Assembly: GCF_027497235.1 (NCBI RefSeq)
Contig: NZ_CP114902.1
Span: 5,172,001 to 5,236,000, forward strand
Source of the DNA: Micromonospora sp. WMMD1128
Lineage (GTDB): Bacteria; Actinomycetota; Actinomycetes; Mycobacteriales; Micromonosporaceae
DNA length: 64,000 nucleotides
Direction of reading: 5' to 3'
Translations under genes and position numbers: made by a program
Shown here: in pieces, positions 36,801 to 45,486 of the stretch
Layout of the letters: each line of letters opens with the position of its first letter
Position numbering within the stretch: position 1 is the first letter of the stretch
The notes under the pieces: model-generated
The model's input: the letters and a program-made list of their open reading frames with translations, nothing else
The model's database searches: none
What the model was told of the DNA's origin: nothing

Positions 36801-38271
36801 CGCGCACGTCTAGGGTGCGGGCATGCAACATAGCCGCCTGGATCGTGGTCGACAGCGGACTGACCCGGGATACCGGATCTACCCGTAGCGCCATCGCATA
36901 CTCCCGGCCCTCCTCCTCAAAGTCCGACGGGCGGGGAGTGAGGTAGTCGACCTCGTGGCGGTCGATGCCGGTGAGCTCACTGAAAAAGTCGGCGGCGTCG
37001 CGCAGCGTCGCGCTCAGGCCCACCACGGTGGCCTGGCGGCCCAAGCCGCTGCGCCACCGTCTAAGCAGCAACGCGACCTGGGCACCGTGCATCACGCCGT
37101 AGGTATGCGCCTCGTCCAACAGGACCAGCTTGGGTACCTTCCGGCCGGTCCAGCCCAGCAATGGAGCCTGACGCGGGTCAGTGCTGCTGATATTGAGCAT
37201 CTCGGTGGTGGTGAACAACAGGTCCGGCGGGTCGCGGTGCAGGCCGTCCCGGGTGAGGACCAGGTGTACGATCACCGATTGGACGCAACGCTGATCGGTG
37301 CAGCGTAGGTGCTCCCGTGGCGGCACGGCCGTTCGGTCGGCTGCGGCCCACACGAGGTCGCCTCGGCAGGTCGGGCACTTGAGGTAAGGGCAAACGGCAT
37401 CGCCGCCGTGTCGACGCCAGGCCCCATCATGACCGTGGCCCAGCCGCCGATCGTCGGCCTGGTACACGGTGTCACCGTAGAGGACGCCGATGCGCAGCGG
37501 CCGGCTACCGTATGCCCGCTGCGACTCGTTCACGGCGGCGACGTTGGCTACCGCCTCGCGGAGTTGGTCGCGCAGCAGTTCGTTGCGCGGGTAAAGCGCC
37601 AGGGTATGCACTCCGCTGCCGCCGGCGTGGGCGTGGTCGGCGATCGCCATCAGCGCCGGCAGGTAAAAGGCCAACGTCTTGCCGCTACCGGTGCCCGCGC
37701 CGACGATCGCCGCACGACCGACCCCGGCGGCGAGGTGGCGGCGGATCGCGGTGCTGGCCTCTACCTGGAACCGGGCCAGCTCACGCCCGGCGAGAAGCGC
37801 CCGCACTACCGCACTCTGACGCTCGTCCAGACCGTCCTCATCCGATGATGACAGCGTCGCCAGCACCGACTCGGCCGGGATGTCCCGCTTCGGGTATCGA
37901 CGCCGGGCCACGTGCAGACGGTAATCAGCGACCAATTTCGGTGATTGGTCCCACCAGCGGCCAGTGCGGTTGGCGGCCGGGAACATCTGACGCAGCGTGG
38001 CTGTGAGCCGCACGGTCTCGGCCAACCTGGTCCGGTAACTACGTGGGGAGGATCGAGGAACTTCGAGTAACAGGCCGAGTCGCTCCAACTCCTCCAGCAC
38101 CTCGTCGGCGAGCAGGTCAGGGGCATCGGGACCAAGCAGGCGCTCCTCAATTACGGCCAGCACCTCGTCGCGGGCGACAACGCCACTGGTCACTCCCCAG
38201 CTGAGCAGCGGCAGTTCCAAATCTTCCAGGTCGTCGAGGACCCCGGACAGGAACCGCCGGCTGTCGATCAT
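33850..38271 (-). CDS. dpdJ: DpdJ, large superfamily 2 helicase
   Basis: A 1473-residue helicase. Walker A is GAGTGSGKT (191-199), motif II LLDEAHTYG, motif III GLSATLRD, motif V ATASLEVGVDDDRVG and motif VI QRRGRAGRRR. Between motifs I and II is a four-Cys zinc element, CPYLKCPTC and LRCTDQRC. The last 700 residues contain further strands and helices without a known enzyme signature. This layout is that of the Dpd-specific DEAH-type helicase. It overlaps both neighbours by four bases, so translation is coupled. Expected role is translocation on DNA in the restriction complex. Confidence 0.9.
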   Translation of the reverse strand: MIDSRRFLSGVLDDLEDLELPLLSWGVTSGVVARDEVLAVIEERLLGPDAPDLLADEVLEELERLGLLLEVPRSSPRSYRTRLAETVRLTATLRQMFPAANRTGRWWDQSPKLVADYRLHVARRRYPKRDIPAESVLATLSSSDEDGLDERQSAVVRALLAGRELARFQVEASTAIRRHLAAGVGRAAIVGAGTGSGKTLAFYLPALMAIADHAHAGGSGVHTLALYPRNELLRDQLREAVANVAAVNESQRAYGSRPLRIGVLYGDTVYQADDRRLGHGHDGAWRRHGGDAVCPYLKCPTCRGDLVWAAADRTAVPPREHLRCTDQRCVQSVIVHLVLTRDGLHRDPPDLLFTTTEMLNISSTDPRQAPLLGWTGRKVPKLVLLDEAHTYGVMHGAQVALLLRRWRSGLGRQATVVGLSATLRDAADFFSELTGIDRHEVDYLTPRPSDFEEEGREYAMALRVDPVSRVSPLSTTIQAAMLHARTLDVRGAELLYGSRGFVFTDDLDVTNRLFNDLTDAEGGRTAGPRRRPQVLAGLRSANGATHDQYIDGQSWELVHRIGRHLDPQALTHGLRVTRTSSQDSGVDQDADLVVATASLEVGVDDDRVGLVIQHKAPRDAASFLQRRGRAGRRRLTRPWTVVTLSDFGRDRLTYQAYDQLFAPELPPRRLPVGNRFVLKIQATQAMLDWVGRRTQCDSRRLLRAPDRKSPDAHPGTEAVLKQLQVLLEDANVQADLAGWLRRALDISADEVTALLWEPPRSLLLSVVPTILRRLESRWRAYAPEPGARPGSLLPEFVTRTLFDPLNVPEVHFRLPFNADDESMPIERALREAVPGRVSRRYGYRSAHDRTWLPLPDPQAAGVLEISSFTAQYDDEGWWEPAGKPAVRVLRPHLITLAEPPPEVGDQSQGVPVWASQFVPDHLYEGAIPRPSRWQDRVLSVGFATGAAGNPVQIRRMTTAAACTTVTGNGRTTTVTSTVRYQHRGEPAALGFSLDVDAIRFTVAPLDPRDEAVAAHLRSPQWRSIVFKAALAVDPELDDDANAFQRRWLALVYTTAYALRLTSDSDTDAQQAHRALAGGRWAAHIDQVLNAIYRSDGSTTPSRLVNDLSDLARRPAVIAAVDRHSRLLWCDDVVTLTADLAQRAYRDTVAAGILAAAQRACPDAQDGDLIVDVLPPDNPDSPTTIWLSETAIGGLGVITQLVPYYQEDPRRFWALVDSALAPSDYEYLHDTLTHLLRHVVADSQSTAAQAVSTLRDPASAAEAEQALVTLRQAWAAIDGHPRQQAVAALSTRLLRHGTDAGTDRLVFELMHAWDSTQDRLGFEMEAAVFAYLVGTGSIRIAGLDPRRFGADQVYSLLWPRGAEARSQRLVHYQPYAPPALTDRLLVQAAHDERLSRVNVTEPRWRERYIDEITACGAVQLIAPVERITDFTAAMRTVVIIAVDHGALRVYGEVRAVDREAGKVRCVVEIREFAQ

Positions 38272-38939
38272 GTGGCCCTCCGCCGGACCTCGACGGTGCC
38301 GGCGAGCTGCCGGTCGTACAGCAACTGCAGGTCGGTCGGTGTCAGTTTGTCCAGCGTTGTCCCGACCTGCAGACGGCGTAGCAGCTCGAGCACCTCGGGA
38401 TCGGGATCAGGGGCGTTGTCGAGTTGTGCGCGCAGTTCGCGGTGACTGATTACGAACTGCTGAATAGCTGCCGCCCGGGGGTCGCCGCGGCGCAGCTTCT
38501 CCAGGTCGTTCAGGGCGTCCTCGGCGGCGACGGCCTCCCCGCCGGGGAGCATCACCAGCCGGTCCCGGCGCAGCTCTGCCAGGCGCTGCTCGCACCAGGT
38601 CCGCCATGTCTCCCGCAACGCCTGCCGCACCTGATTTTCCACCCGCTCCACCGTGCGGGCCGCGCCGTCGAGAGCCACCTTGGAGGGCAGCCCGTCGCCG
38701 GCGCGCTGACGGAACCGGTCTAGGCCGTCGTCGACGCTAGTCAGCGGAATGTCCGCGCCGTAGGCGTTCAAGCGACGCGCCGCCTGCAGCGTGGTGCGCA
38801 GTCCGTCCAGCTTGTCGCGCAGTCTGCTGATCCGGCTGCTCACGGCGACCGCGGTAGCCTCCTCCTGCTGGCCCAGGCCGATCCGGCGAGCCTCGGAGGC
38901 CAGCATCAGGGCCTTGTCCCGCACCGACTGGTTACTCAT
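38268..38939 (-). CDS. dpdI: DpdI-like coiled-coil protein
   Basis: A 223-residue, mostly helical protein rich in Arg, Glu and Leu. Two long heptad-type stretches occur, about residues 25-70 (ISRLRDKLDGLRTTLQAARRL) and 85-125 (VERVENQVRQALRETWRTW). No catalytic motif is seen. Its size and place between the large ATPase and dpdJ match dpdI. Probably a scaffold linking the ATPase to the helicase. It overlaps dpdH by eight bases and dpdJ as ATGA. Confidence 0.7.
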   Translation of the reverse strand: MSNQSVRDKALMLASEARRIGLGQQEEATAVAVSSRISRLRDKLDGLRTTLQAARRLNAYGADIPLTSVDDGLDRFRQRAGDGLPSKVALDGAARTVERVENQVRQALRETWRTWCEQRLAELRRDRLVMLPGGEAVAAEDALNDLEKLRRGDPRAAAIQQFVISHRELRAQLDNAPDPDPEVLELLRRLQVGTTLDKLTPTDLQLLYDRQLAGTVEVRRRAT

Positions 38940-41900
38940 GGGATTCCTCTCCGGGGTGCGGATTCGCCACGATCTGCTCCCATTCGGTGCGGACCTGGCG
39001 CACCTGCTCGGCTAGGTCCTCTCCCAGCCCGCCGGTGCGCATGTGGGCCGCCTGCAGGCCGGCGGTCAGCCAGTCGTCGCCGGAGCGCAGGAACTCCATC
39101 AAGGCTCCCAGGTCGGCGCCGCGGTCGCGGCTGGCCGCGGTGATGCACGCTCTCCGCCACTGGGCATCCTCGGCCGACTCGACCCGCTCCAGGTCGCGGC
39201 GCAATTGCTCGACGATCCGCCAGTCGCGGGTCCTCATCACGGTCAGTTGCGCCGGGAAGGTCTGCCGCATTTCGCCACCGGGGAGCAGCCCAACCTTCGT
39301 AGCCTCCTGGAACGCCTGATCGACAGCGTCGAGCGTCTCACCGACGCTCACGCCGATCGGCAGCCACTCGGCGAGCTGGCGACGGTGCTCCTGCAGCATG
39401 GCCAACTGGCTCTTCACCAGCGTCTCGAAATGGCGCAACGAGGAGGCAGCGTCCTTGTACCAGGGCGCCGCGGCCGTGCCAGGCTCCCAGGCCCAGTGTG
39501 CGGCAGCCTTTCGCACCAGCGACAACGCCCGGCCGCTGTCGAGGATGCGGACGGCACCGGAGGAGCCCTGCGCAACTCCCAGCAGTTGCCGCAACTCTGC
39601 CACCAACGCGCGGCGGTGGATCCGATGTTTCTCATAGGCGTCGACCCAGCGGGCAGTGCGCAGTGCGGCGTCGGCCAGACTCCACGAAGCGCCGTCATCG
39701 AAGGCCACGGCCATCAATTCGGCGTCGCTCATGCCGGGCCATGCCCGCCCGGCCAGCGACGCGCCGACCAGCGACGCCGTCAGACCCGCCGTCAGGTGCT
39801 CATCATCCGCAGACCGTACCCGCTGCACCGCCCGGATGAGGTCGCCCTGGTACCGGTCAGCGAGCCGGGCCAGTCGCGGCAGTGCGGCGGCGTTGCCAGG
39901 GTCCTCCGCCCCTTGGTCCAAGGTGAGCAGATGGCGAAAGAACATAGCGTTGCGCGCGTTGCGTGTGAAGCGGATCGGCGCGCCTGCGTTCTGGGCCTCA
40001 GCCTCAGCATCCTGAATGGACACGACACTGGATTTGGCCGGCCAGGCCGCGCGCTTCGCGTCGGCACTCGGCTCGGCCATCAGCGGTGTGCTCCAGTCAC
40101 ACCGGTTGACTACCGCGGTACTGATGATGCGCCGGACGGCTGCTGCGGTGTTTTGGAGCAGCGGGCGGCGGCCTGCCTCCCACTCGGCGACGTCCTCAAC
40201 CATAGTCCGCAGCGAGCGCGACCACTTGTCCCGTAGGTCGGCAGGCGCCTGTTGCGACACCTGCAATGTGGTGCGGCCCGGCGTGGCGGTACTGGACGCG
40301 TCGGTTGCGCGTCTGCCCGGCGGCGGGGTGGTGGGGGCAGTCGACGCGGTGGAAAGGGTGCTGATCGCGAACGCCTCGTGGATGCCGGGCTCCAGGTTGC
40401 GCAGCTCCGGTGGCGCATCGCCCCAGAACTCCAGCAGCAGCGCCCGCCGTTCGTTGTCGACCGGATCGAGGTCGGCGATGTTCACCTTCACCTCCGGCGA
40501 CAGCGCCAACTCATCGCGGGCCAGCGGAAACTGCTCGCGAAATCGGGAGCTGGGGAACTGCCCGTTGGCCAGTGACTCGGCGTCCTCCAGTACCGGCCGG
40601 ATGACCCGTCCGATGATCCGGCGTGGGTTGAAGGTCTCGTCCTCGCCGGCGGTGCTCTTGATGGCCCGACGGAGGGCCGGCCAGTTGAACGGGAACAGGC
40701 CGTACCCGCTCTCCGACGCGCCGAAAGCCTCGTGGCAGGAGGTGCGGAACCTGCATTCACCGCCGCCCACACCCCTGCGGGGGTCGTTTTCGCATGCGTT
40801 AGGCACCGGGGCGTTGTCGGCCACGCCAGCGGCCTCCAAGTTCTCCGCGCCGAGCCGGGCGGCGTTGAGGTATCGGCCGATGAAGTCCATCGTGTAATCC
40901 GGACCGTCGCTGTCGGGATCGAACGCGGCGTCGAGGTCGTAGACGTACGGGGTGGCCGCCTCAACCCGCGTCACGACTGTCTCGGCGAGGTTGCGGTAGT
41001 AGCCGGTGGTCACCGCCATCAGCGTGCGAACCGGGGCCAACACCTGCCGGCCGTCTCGCACGCCGGCCTCGATCAGCGCCTCCAGCAGGTCACGCTGCAG
41101 CCCCTGGATGACCGCGAAGTCCTCGATCAGCAGGACGATCTCCTTGCCCTGCTTGTGGTACTCCTCGCGGATGGTCAGCATGGCGTCCTGCAGTCGCCCG
41201 CCGAGCTTGAACACCTGCTGTACCGCGGTGGAGAGATTCTCGGTGATCAGGGCGGCGGCGGCCATCTGCAGCCGCGGCCGATCCATCATCAGCGCGAGCA
41301 ACGACCGCACGTTGCTGGCGGCCGCGTCGATGTCGGCGATGTGCGGCAGGTCCTCCGGGGTGAACTGCGTTGGTCGGTCCGACTCGCCTTCACCCCGATC
41401 GTGTAGCAGGCTGGCCGCCAGGCGGGGAATCAGCGCACCGTCCTGGGTCAGGTAACTACCGACGTGGACGTCGCGCAGCACCATGGCCAGCCTCGTGGGG
41501 CCGACCAATGCTCGGCGACTCTTGTCGGTACCGGGGTCGGCCGCGGCGACCGCCTCGGCAAGGGCGAACAGCAGGTGCCGCTGGAGAGCCTGCTCATCCA
41601 TGCCGCTGGCCAAGTCGTCGACCTGCCGGCGCAGTTGGGTCAGCTTTTCGCTGACGATGTCCTCGCGGTCGAGCAGGATCCGGACCAGGGCGCGCAGGCT
41701 GGTGCTGGCCTTGGGAACGTGGATCACTACGAGGTTGTCGGCAGACCGCCGTCTCGTGCGTTCGTACACCCAGCGCACCAGGTGCGACTTGCCGGTGCCG
41801 GACTGGCCGATGACGGGCATAAGCAGCACGCCATTGCCCAGGGGGCGGTTTAGGAAGTCGTCAAGGACGTCCTCCTCGGTGACCGCTATGCCACCCACAT

Positions 41901-42048
41901 CGGCTCGTAGTTGCGGGTCGCGTCGGCTGATCCGCAACGGCACGTGGGTGGCCAGGAACACCGAGGTGGACGGGCTGACTGCTTCGGTGCTCAGCGTGGC
42001 GATCGCCGTAGAGGCCTTCCAGCAGACTCGTTCCCGCAGGTCAGCCAT
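38932..42048 (-). CDS. dpdH: DpdH-like P-loop ATPase
   Basis: A 1038-residue protein starting at ATG 42048, which overlaps the dpdG stop by eight bases; a longer in-frame start at 42093 would run deep into dpdG. Walker A is IGQSGTGKSHL near residue 80 and Walker B IVLLIEDFAVIQGL. Cysteines in NACENDPRRGVGGGECRFRTSC may form a zinc site. The rest is long and helical. It resembles AAA/ORC-like motor proteins (compare DndH/PglY-type ATPases). Expected to power the restriction complex; not directly shown for this protein. Confidence 0.8.
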   Translation of the reverse strand: MADLRERVCWKASTAIATLSTEAVSPSTSVFLATHVPLRISRRDPQLRADVGGIAVTEEDVLDDFLNRPLGNGVLLMPVIGQSGTGKSHLVRWVYERTRRRSADNLVVIHVPKASTSLRALVRILLDREDIVSEKLTQLRRQVDDLASGMDEQALQRHLLFALAEAVAAADPGTDKSRRALVGPTRLAMVLRDVHVGSYLTQDGALIPRLAASLLHDRGEGESDRPTQFTPEDLPHIADIDAAASNVRSLLALMMDRPRLQMAAAALITENLSTAVQQVFKLGGRLQDAMLTIREEYHKQGKEIVLLIEDFAVIQGLQRDLLEALIEAGVRDGRQVLAPVRTLMAVTTGYYRNLAETVVTRVEAATPYVYDLDAAFDPDSDGPDYTMDFIGRYLNAARLGAENLEAAGVADNAPVPNACENDPRRGVGGGECRFRTSCHEAFGASESGYGLFPFNWPALRRAIKSTAGEDETFNPRRIIGRVIRPVLEDAESLANGQFPSSRFREQFPLARDELALSPEVKVNIADLDPVDNERRALLLEFWGDAPPELRNLEPGIHEAFAISTLSTASTAPTTPPPGRRATDASSTATPGRTTLQVSQQAPADLRDKWSRSLRTMVEDVAEWEAGRRPLLQNTAAAVRRIISTAVVNRCDWSTPLMAEPSADAKRAAWPAKSSVVSIQDAEAEAQNAGAPIRFTRNARNAMFFRHLLTLDQGAEDPGNAAALPRLARLADRYQGDLIRAVQRVRSADDEHLTAGLTASLVGASLAGRAWPGMSDAELMAVAFDDGASWSLADAALRTARWVDAYEKHRIHRRALVAELRQLLGVAQGSSGAVRILDSGRALSLVRKAAAHWAWEPGTAAAPWYKDAASSLRHFETLVKSQLAMLQEHRRQLAEWLPIGVSVGETLDAVDQAFQEATKVGLLPGGEMRQTFPAQLTVMRTRDWRIVEQLRRDLERVESAEDAQWRRACITAASRDRGADLGALMEFLRSGDDWLTAGLQAAHMRTGGLGEDLAEQVRQVRTEWEQIVANPHPGEESHE

Positions 42049-42943
42049 TGTCGTCGGCTCCAATCTCGACGTCGGTGAACCGGCCGACTCCACCGGCGGC
42101 GCGAGGGTCGCTGAATTGGACGCCGCCGATGGCGTCCGAGGGCGCGCTCAATATCAACCAGCCTTCTTCGCGGCCCCGTTGCAGCGCGAACGACAGCACG
42201 GCCGCCACGTCGAGCGGGCCTGGCTTGAGGCCCAGCGCCCGGCTGAACCGCCCACCGGGCAGCACAGGCAGCACCTCGAGCAGCCCATCGACAAACTCGC
42301 GTGCGCGCAAGTGCGTGCCCGACCGCCACTGCTCCCGCACCGTGCGCCGCACCGCCCGGGTGCAATCGGGCACGAGCGCCCGTGCCCCGCCCGCCTGCAG
42401 CAGCGGCGCGTCGGCGAAGCCCAGCGCGGGCGCCCAGTAGGTGAAGCCGTTCCACCGCTCTTTGTTCCGCAGCGGATTACCGAGGTCATCGGCCAGTGCC
42501 TTGTGCTGTTCGACGCCGAAGGTGTTCACCGTTACCCGGGTCAGCTGGCTGTCCAGGGTCAGGAACCAGCACAGTGAGCGCAGCAGATCCTTGCCCTGGG
42601 TCTGCGACGGGTCGGTGGCCAGTGTCTCGGTGCTGACTCGGGTGAGAACGCGCTGGCGCAGCAGGTCGTAGAAGGCTTCGAGGTCCTCGCCGTCGACCGC
42701 CTGCGCCTCGGCGGATAGCGCGAGAACATCCTCGGCCCGCTCGACCAGGCCGAACTCCTCGGCGGTGCGTGTGGCTCGCTCGAAGGTCCGCTGCTTGTCA
42801 CCCTCAGGGACCAGGCTCGGAGGGCTGAGAATAGCCTCGGCGTCGGCCAGCCGCTGCCGCTTCCGGGGCTGGCCTGCGAGGTGGCGGACCAGGGCCCACA
42901 GCGGTCGCGGCAGCGACGATTCGACGTTGATCAGCGCTACCAC
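42041..42943 (-). CDS. dpdG: DpdG-like protein
   Basis: A 300-residue protein starting at GTG 42943 and overlapping the dpdF stop by seven bases. It is mainly helical, with two winged-helix-like stretches (TFERATRTAEEFGLVERAEDVLALS near residue 55 and the FALQRGREEGWLIL region near 265). No enzyme motif is seen. Place and length match dpdG, a gene implicated in the restriction phenotype. Likely a DNA-binding or bridging subunit. Confidence 0.72.
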   Translation of the reverse strand: MVALINVESSLPRPLWALVRHLAGQPRKRQRLADAEAILSPPSLVPEGDKQRTFERATRTAEEFGLVERAEDVLALSAEAQAVDGEDLEAFYDLLRQRVLTRVSTETLATDPSQTQGKDLLRSLCWFLTLDSQLTRVTVNTFGVEQHKALADDLGNPLRNKERWNGFTYWAPALGFADAPLLQAGGARALVPDCTRAVRRTVREQWRSGTHLRAREFVDGLLEVLPVLPGGRFSRALGLKPGPLDVAAVLSFALQRGREEGWLILSAPSDAIGGVQFSDPRAAGGVGRFTDVEIGADDNG

Positions 42944-45486
42944 GCGGAGTCCCTTACCAGGATGTCGAGTGAGATGGATCTATTCATGTACCGCAACGGC
43001 GTATCCGGCCGGTGCGGATCGGGCAGATCAGCCGGATGGACCAGGTAGGTCGGGTCGGGTCCGGTCAAGCGTTCGGCCAATGCCGCCGACAGCGGCGCCC
43101 GCGCGTCGTCCAGCAACCAGACCAGCGGGCCGTCGTAGGCGCCGAGCATGCTGTGGTCGCCGTCCACGATGATTGGGTGCGGCGCGGCCCGGCGCTGCGC
43201 CCGGCGTACCACCGCCGCGGCCAAGGCGGGTCCACCAACGACGACGTAGCCACGGCGAGCGAGCGCCTCGATCAGATCCGGTACCAGGTCGAGGAAGTGG
43301 GATCGCTGGGACCAGGCGATGCTCAGCAACGGGCTGCCGCCCCGGTACCCAGCCAGTGGATCGGGCGGGTGAGGCCAGCGGGCGCTGTCGGGCCATGGCT
43401 CGGAGCCGCGGCGGCGCAGGCCGCTCGAGTCGGCAGCCCGGGCGGTACGGCGGCAATAGGGGCAACTGCGGCAGAAGCGCGCAGTCGGCAGCACCCCGCC
43501 GTCCCAGGGCACCCGGTAGTGCTCGGCCAGTACGTCTGCGACGCAGCGGTCCCCTTTCAATAGAGCGGACAGTTGGCGCAGCGCGGCTCGCTGTTGCTCC
43601 TTTACCTGGTGCCGCTGGGCGCTGAACGTCTCCTCGAAGTAGGCGCGATCGTTGAGCCGGCCATCCAGTTCGGTGACCACCCGCAGCACCGGGTGGCTAC
43701 CTGCCGGCGAAAAGTCGTCATTCTGGCCCCACCGCTGGGCAGGCGCTTCCTGGCGGATCAGGTGGGCCCGCTCCATCAGGTTGAGAAGTTTGACGTTCCA
43801 CTGCATGTTTCGGGCGGACTCGTCGTGCAGGTGAGGGGGCAGCTGGATCAGATCGATCTCCAACCTGCTGTCCGGCAGCCACCGGGCTTTGTCTCGCATG
43901 GCTTGCCACCGCAGCCAGCCGCGGTCGTCACCTATGAGGATCATCCGATTAACCCGCTCGGCCAGGTTCAGATCGCCGGGAGCCGTCGCCAGGTACGCGA
44001 CGCAGGGGCGGCCGTCTCGGCCTCCGCGCCCCACCTCCTGGTAGTAGCGGTCGATGGTCTCGGGTAGGCACGCGTGAACGACCGCGCGGACATTGGGCAT
44101 GTCCACGCCCAGACCGAACGCCGAGGTGCCGACGACGACGTCGAACCGGGTCTCGGCCGGCGTGCCGGTGGCGTCCTCGCCGCGCCATCCCGCAAGCACC
44201 GCGCGTCGCTCCGCCTCGGTGGACTCACCAGTCAGCCGAGTGATCCGGCCGAAGCCGGCCCGGTCCAGTCGGTCGCACCAGAGTTCGGCGTCCTCCCGGG
44301 TGGTGGTGTAGAGGATCAGCGGTCGGGGCAAGGCGCCGACCGCCTCTAGCACCGCCGCATCACGCACGTTCCGATCGCCGAACTCGTCGACAAAATAGAT
44401 CGGCTCCGGTCGGGTATGCGATGCCCAGACCACCTCCACGGGTCCCGGGCCGCCGAAGGTACTGGTCAGCGTCTGAACCTGTGTGGCGGTGAGTGTGGCG
44501 CTCATCGCGACGGTTACCACCTGCCGGCCAGACGGAGCGTGGTCCAGCCAGGAGCGACGTTTGGCGGAAATCGCCTGGAACTCTGGCCGGAAGTCGTTGC
44601 CCCACTGCTCGACGATGTGCGCCTCGTCGATGACCAGATGTGTCAGGTGCCCGGCTGCCGCAGCGGCGTCCAGCGCGCTATTCAGGCCGGTCATCAGCGC
44701 CTCGGGAGCGGCGATCACGACCCGCTGTTGGCCTGAGCGGATGTCCCGGCGAATCGCCTCCTTCGTCGCCTGGTCCTGGCCGCCAGTATAGGCGTACGTG
44801 CGCGCTGCCCCCGCAGCGTCACCGCACTCATGCAGGTGCTGGCGGAGGCGCCGCTCCATGTCCAGGGCGAGGACCACGGTCGGCACCACCATCACCGCCA
44901 CGCCACCGTGTCGCGTCGCCAGTAACACGCTGGCCCACGCCACCTCGGTCTTACCCTGTCCCGTCGGCAGACAGGCGATGACGGTGGCGCCGGGCGGCGC
45001 CGTAGCTACAGTACGGGCGGCCTGTCGCTGCCCCTGAGAGGTGTAATGCGTAAACCGTGGCCCCAGCGCCTCAGTCCAGAAGGGGTCCGCCGGCACAGTC
45101 AGTGCACGGCCAGCAGCGCCGGCGTAAACCTGGCGCAGGTCAGTCATGCCGGTCTCATCACTGGGAGGAGCCCATGGCTCAGCGCTGATTCTCAGCCCGT
45201 CCCGGACGGCCATTGTCGCGCAGAGCGCCGACTCCCATTGTCGGGCATGCGGCAGCGCAGGATCCAGGGGTACCACCAGCGACAACTGGGCTCCGGTGCG
45301 GGCGTGGTGTTCCAGCAGCACCTGACGGGTCAGGGCGGTGACGTCCCGCCACCGGACGGCGCCGCGGGCGACCCCGGTCAACGCATCGCGTAGTCGCAGA
45401 CACGTGCCAGCAGCGGGAATGTCGGCGTGGCCGCCTGGCCACGCCCGCCAAATCGACTGCGCGGTGGCCCAATCATCGAGGGGCAC
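42937..45486 (-). CDS. dpdF: DpdF, RecQ-like helicase
   Basis: An 849-residue helicase starting at GTG 45486; GGGGAG lies seven bases upstream and the start overlaps the dpdE stop by 14 bases. Motif I is CLPTGQGKT (172-180), motif II VIDEAHIVEQWGNDFRPEF (the RecQ-type DEAH and aromatic-rich loop), then SATLTATQ, TSAFGLGVDMPNVRAVVH and QEVGRGGRDG. Near the C-terminus FCRSCPYCRRT supplies a Cys cluster, and the last domain HPIIVDGDHSMLGAYDGPLVWLLDDA could hold a partner-binding fold. It is expected to unwind DNA for the Dpd restriction complex. Confidence 0.9.
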   Translation of the reverse strand: MPLDDWATAQSIWRAWPGGHADIPAAGTCLRLRDALTGVARGAVRWRDVTALTRQVLLEHHARTGAQLSLVVPLDPALPHARQWESALCATMAVRDGLRISAEPWAPPSDETGMTDLRQVYAGAAGRALTVPADPFWTEALGPRFTHYTSQGQRQAARTVATAPPGATVIACLPTGQGKTEVAWASVLLATRHGGVAVMVVPTVVLALDMERRLRQHLHECGDAAGAARTYAYTGGQDQATKEAIRRDIRSGQQRVVIAAPEALMTGLNSALDAAAAAGHLTHLVIDEAHIVEQWGNDFRPEFQAISAKRRSWLDHAPSGRQVVTVAMSATLTATQVQTLTSTFGGPGPVEVVWASHTRPEPIYFVDEFGDRNVRDAAVLEAVGALPRPLILYTTTREDAELWCDRLDRAGFGRITRLTGESTEAERRAVLAGWRGEDATGTPAETRFDVVVGTSAFGLGVDMPNVRAVVHACLPETIDRYYQEVGRGGRDGRPCVAYLATAPGDLNLAERVNRMILIGDDRGWLRWQAMRDKARWLPDSRLEIDLIQLPPHLHDESARNMQWNVKLLNLMERAHLIRQEAPAQRWGQNDDFSPAGSHPVLRVVTELDGRLNDRAYFEETFSAQRHQVKEQQRAALRQLSALLKGDRCVADVLAEHYRVPWDGGVLPTARFCRSCPYCRRTARAADSSGLRRRGSEPWPDSARWPHPPDPLAGYRGGSPLLSIAWSQRSHFLDLVPDLIEALARRGYVVVGGPALAAAVVRRAQRRAAPHPIIVDGDHSMLGAYDGPLVWLLDDARAPLSAALAERLTGPDPTYLVHPADLPDPHRPDTPLRYMNRSISLDILVRDSAW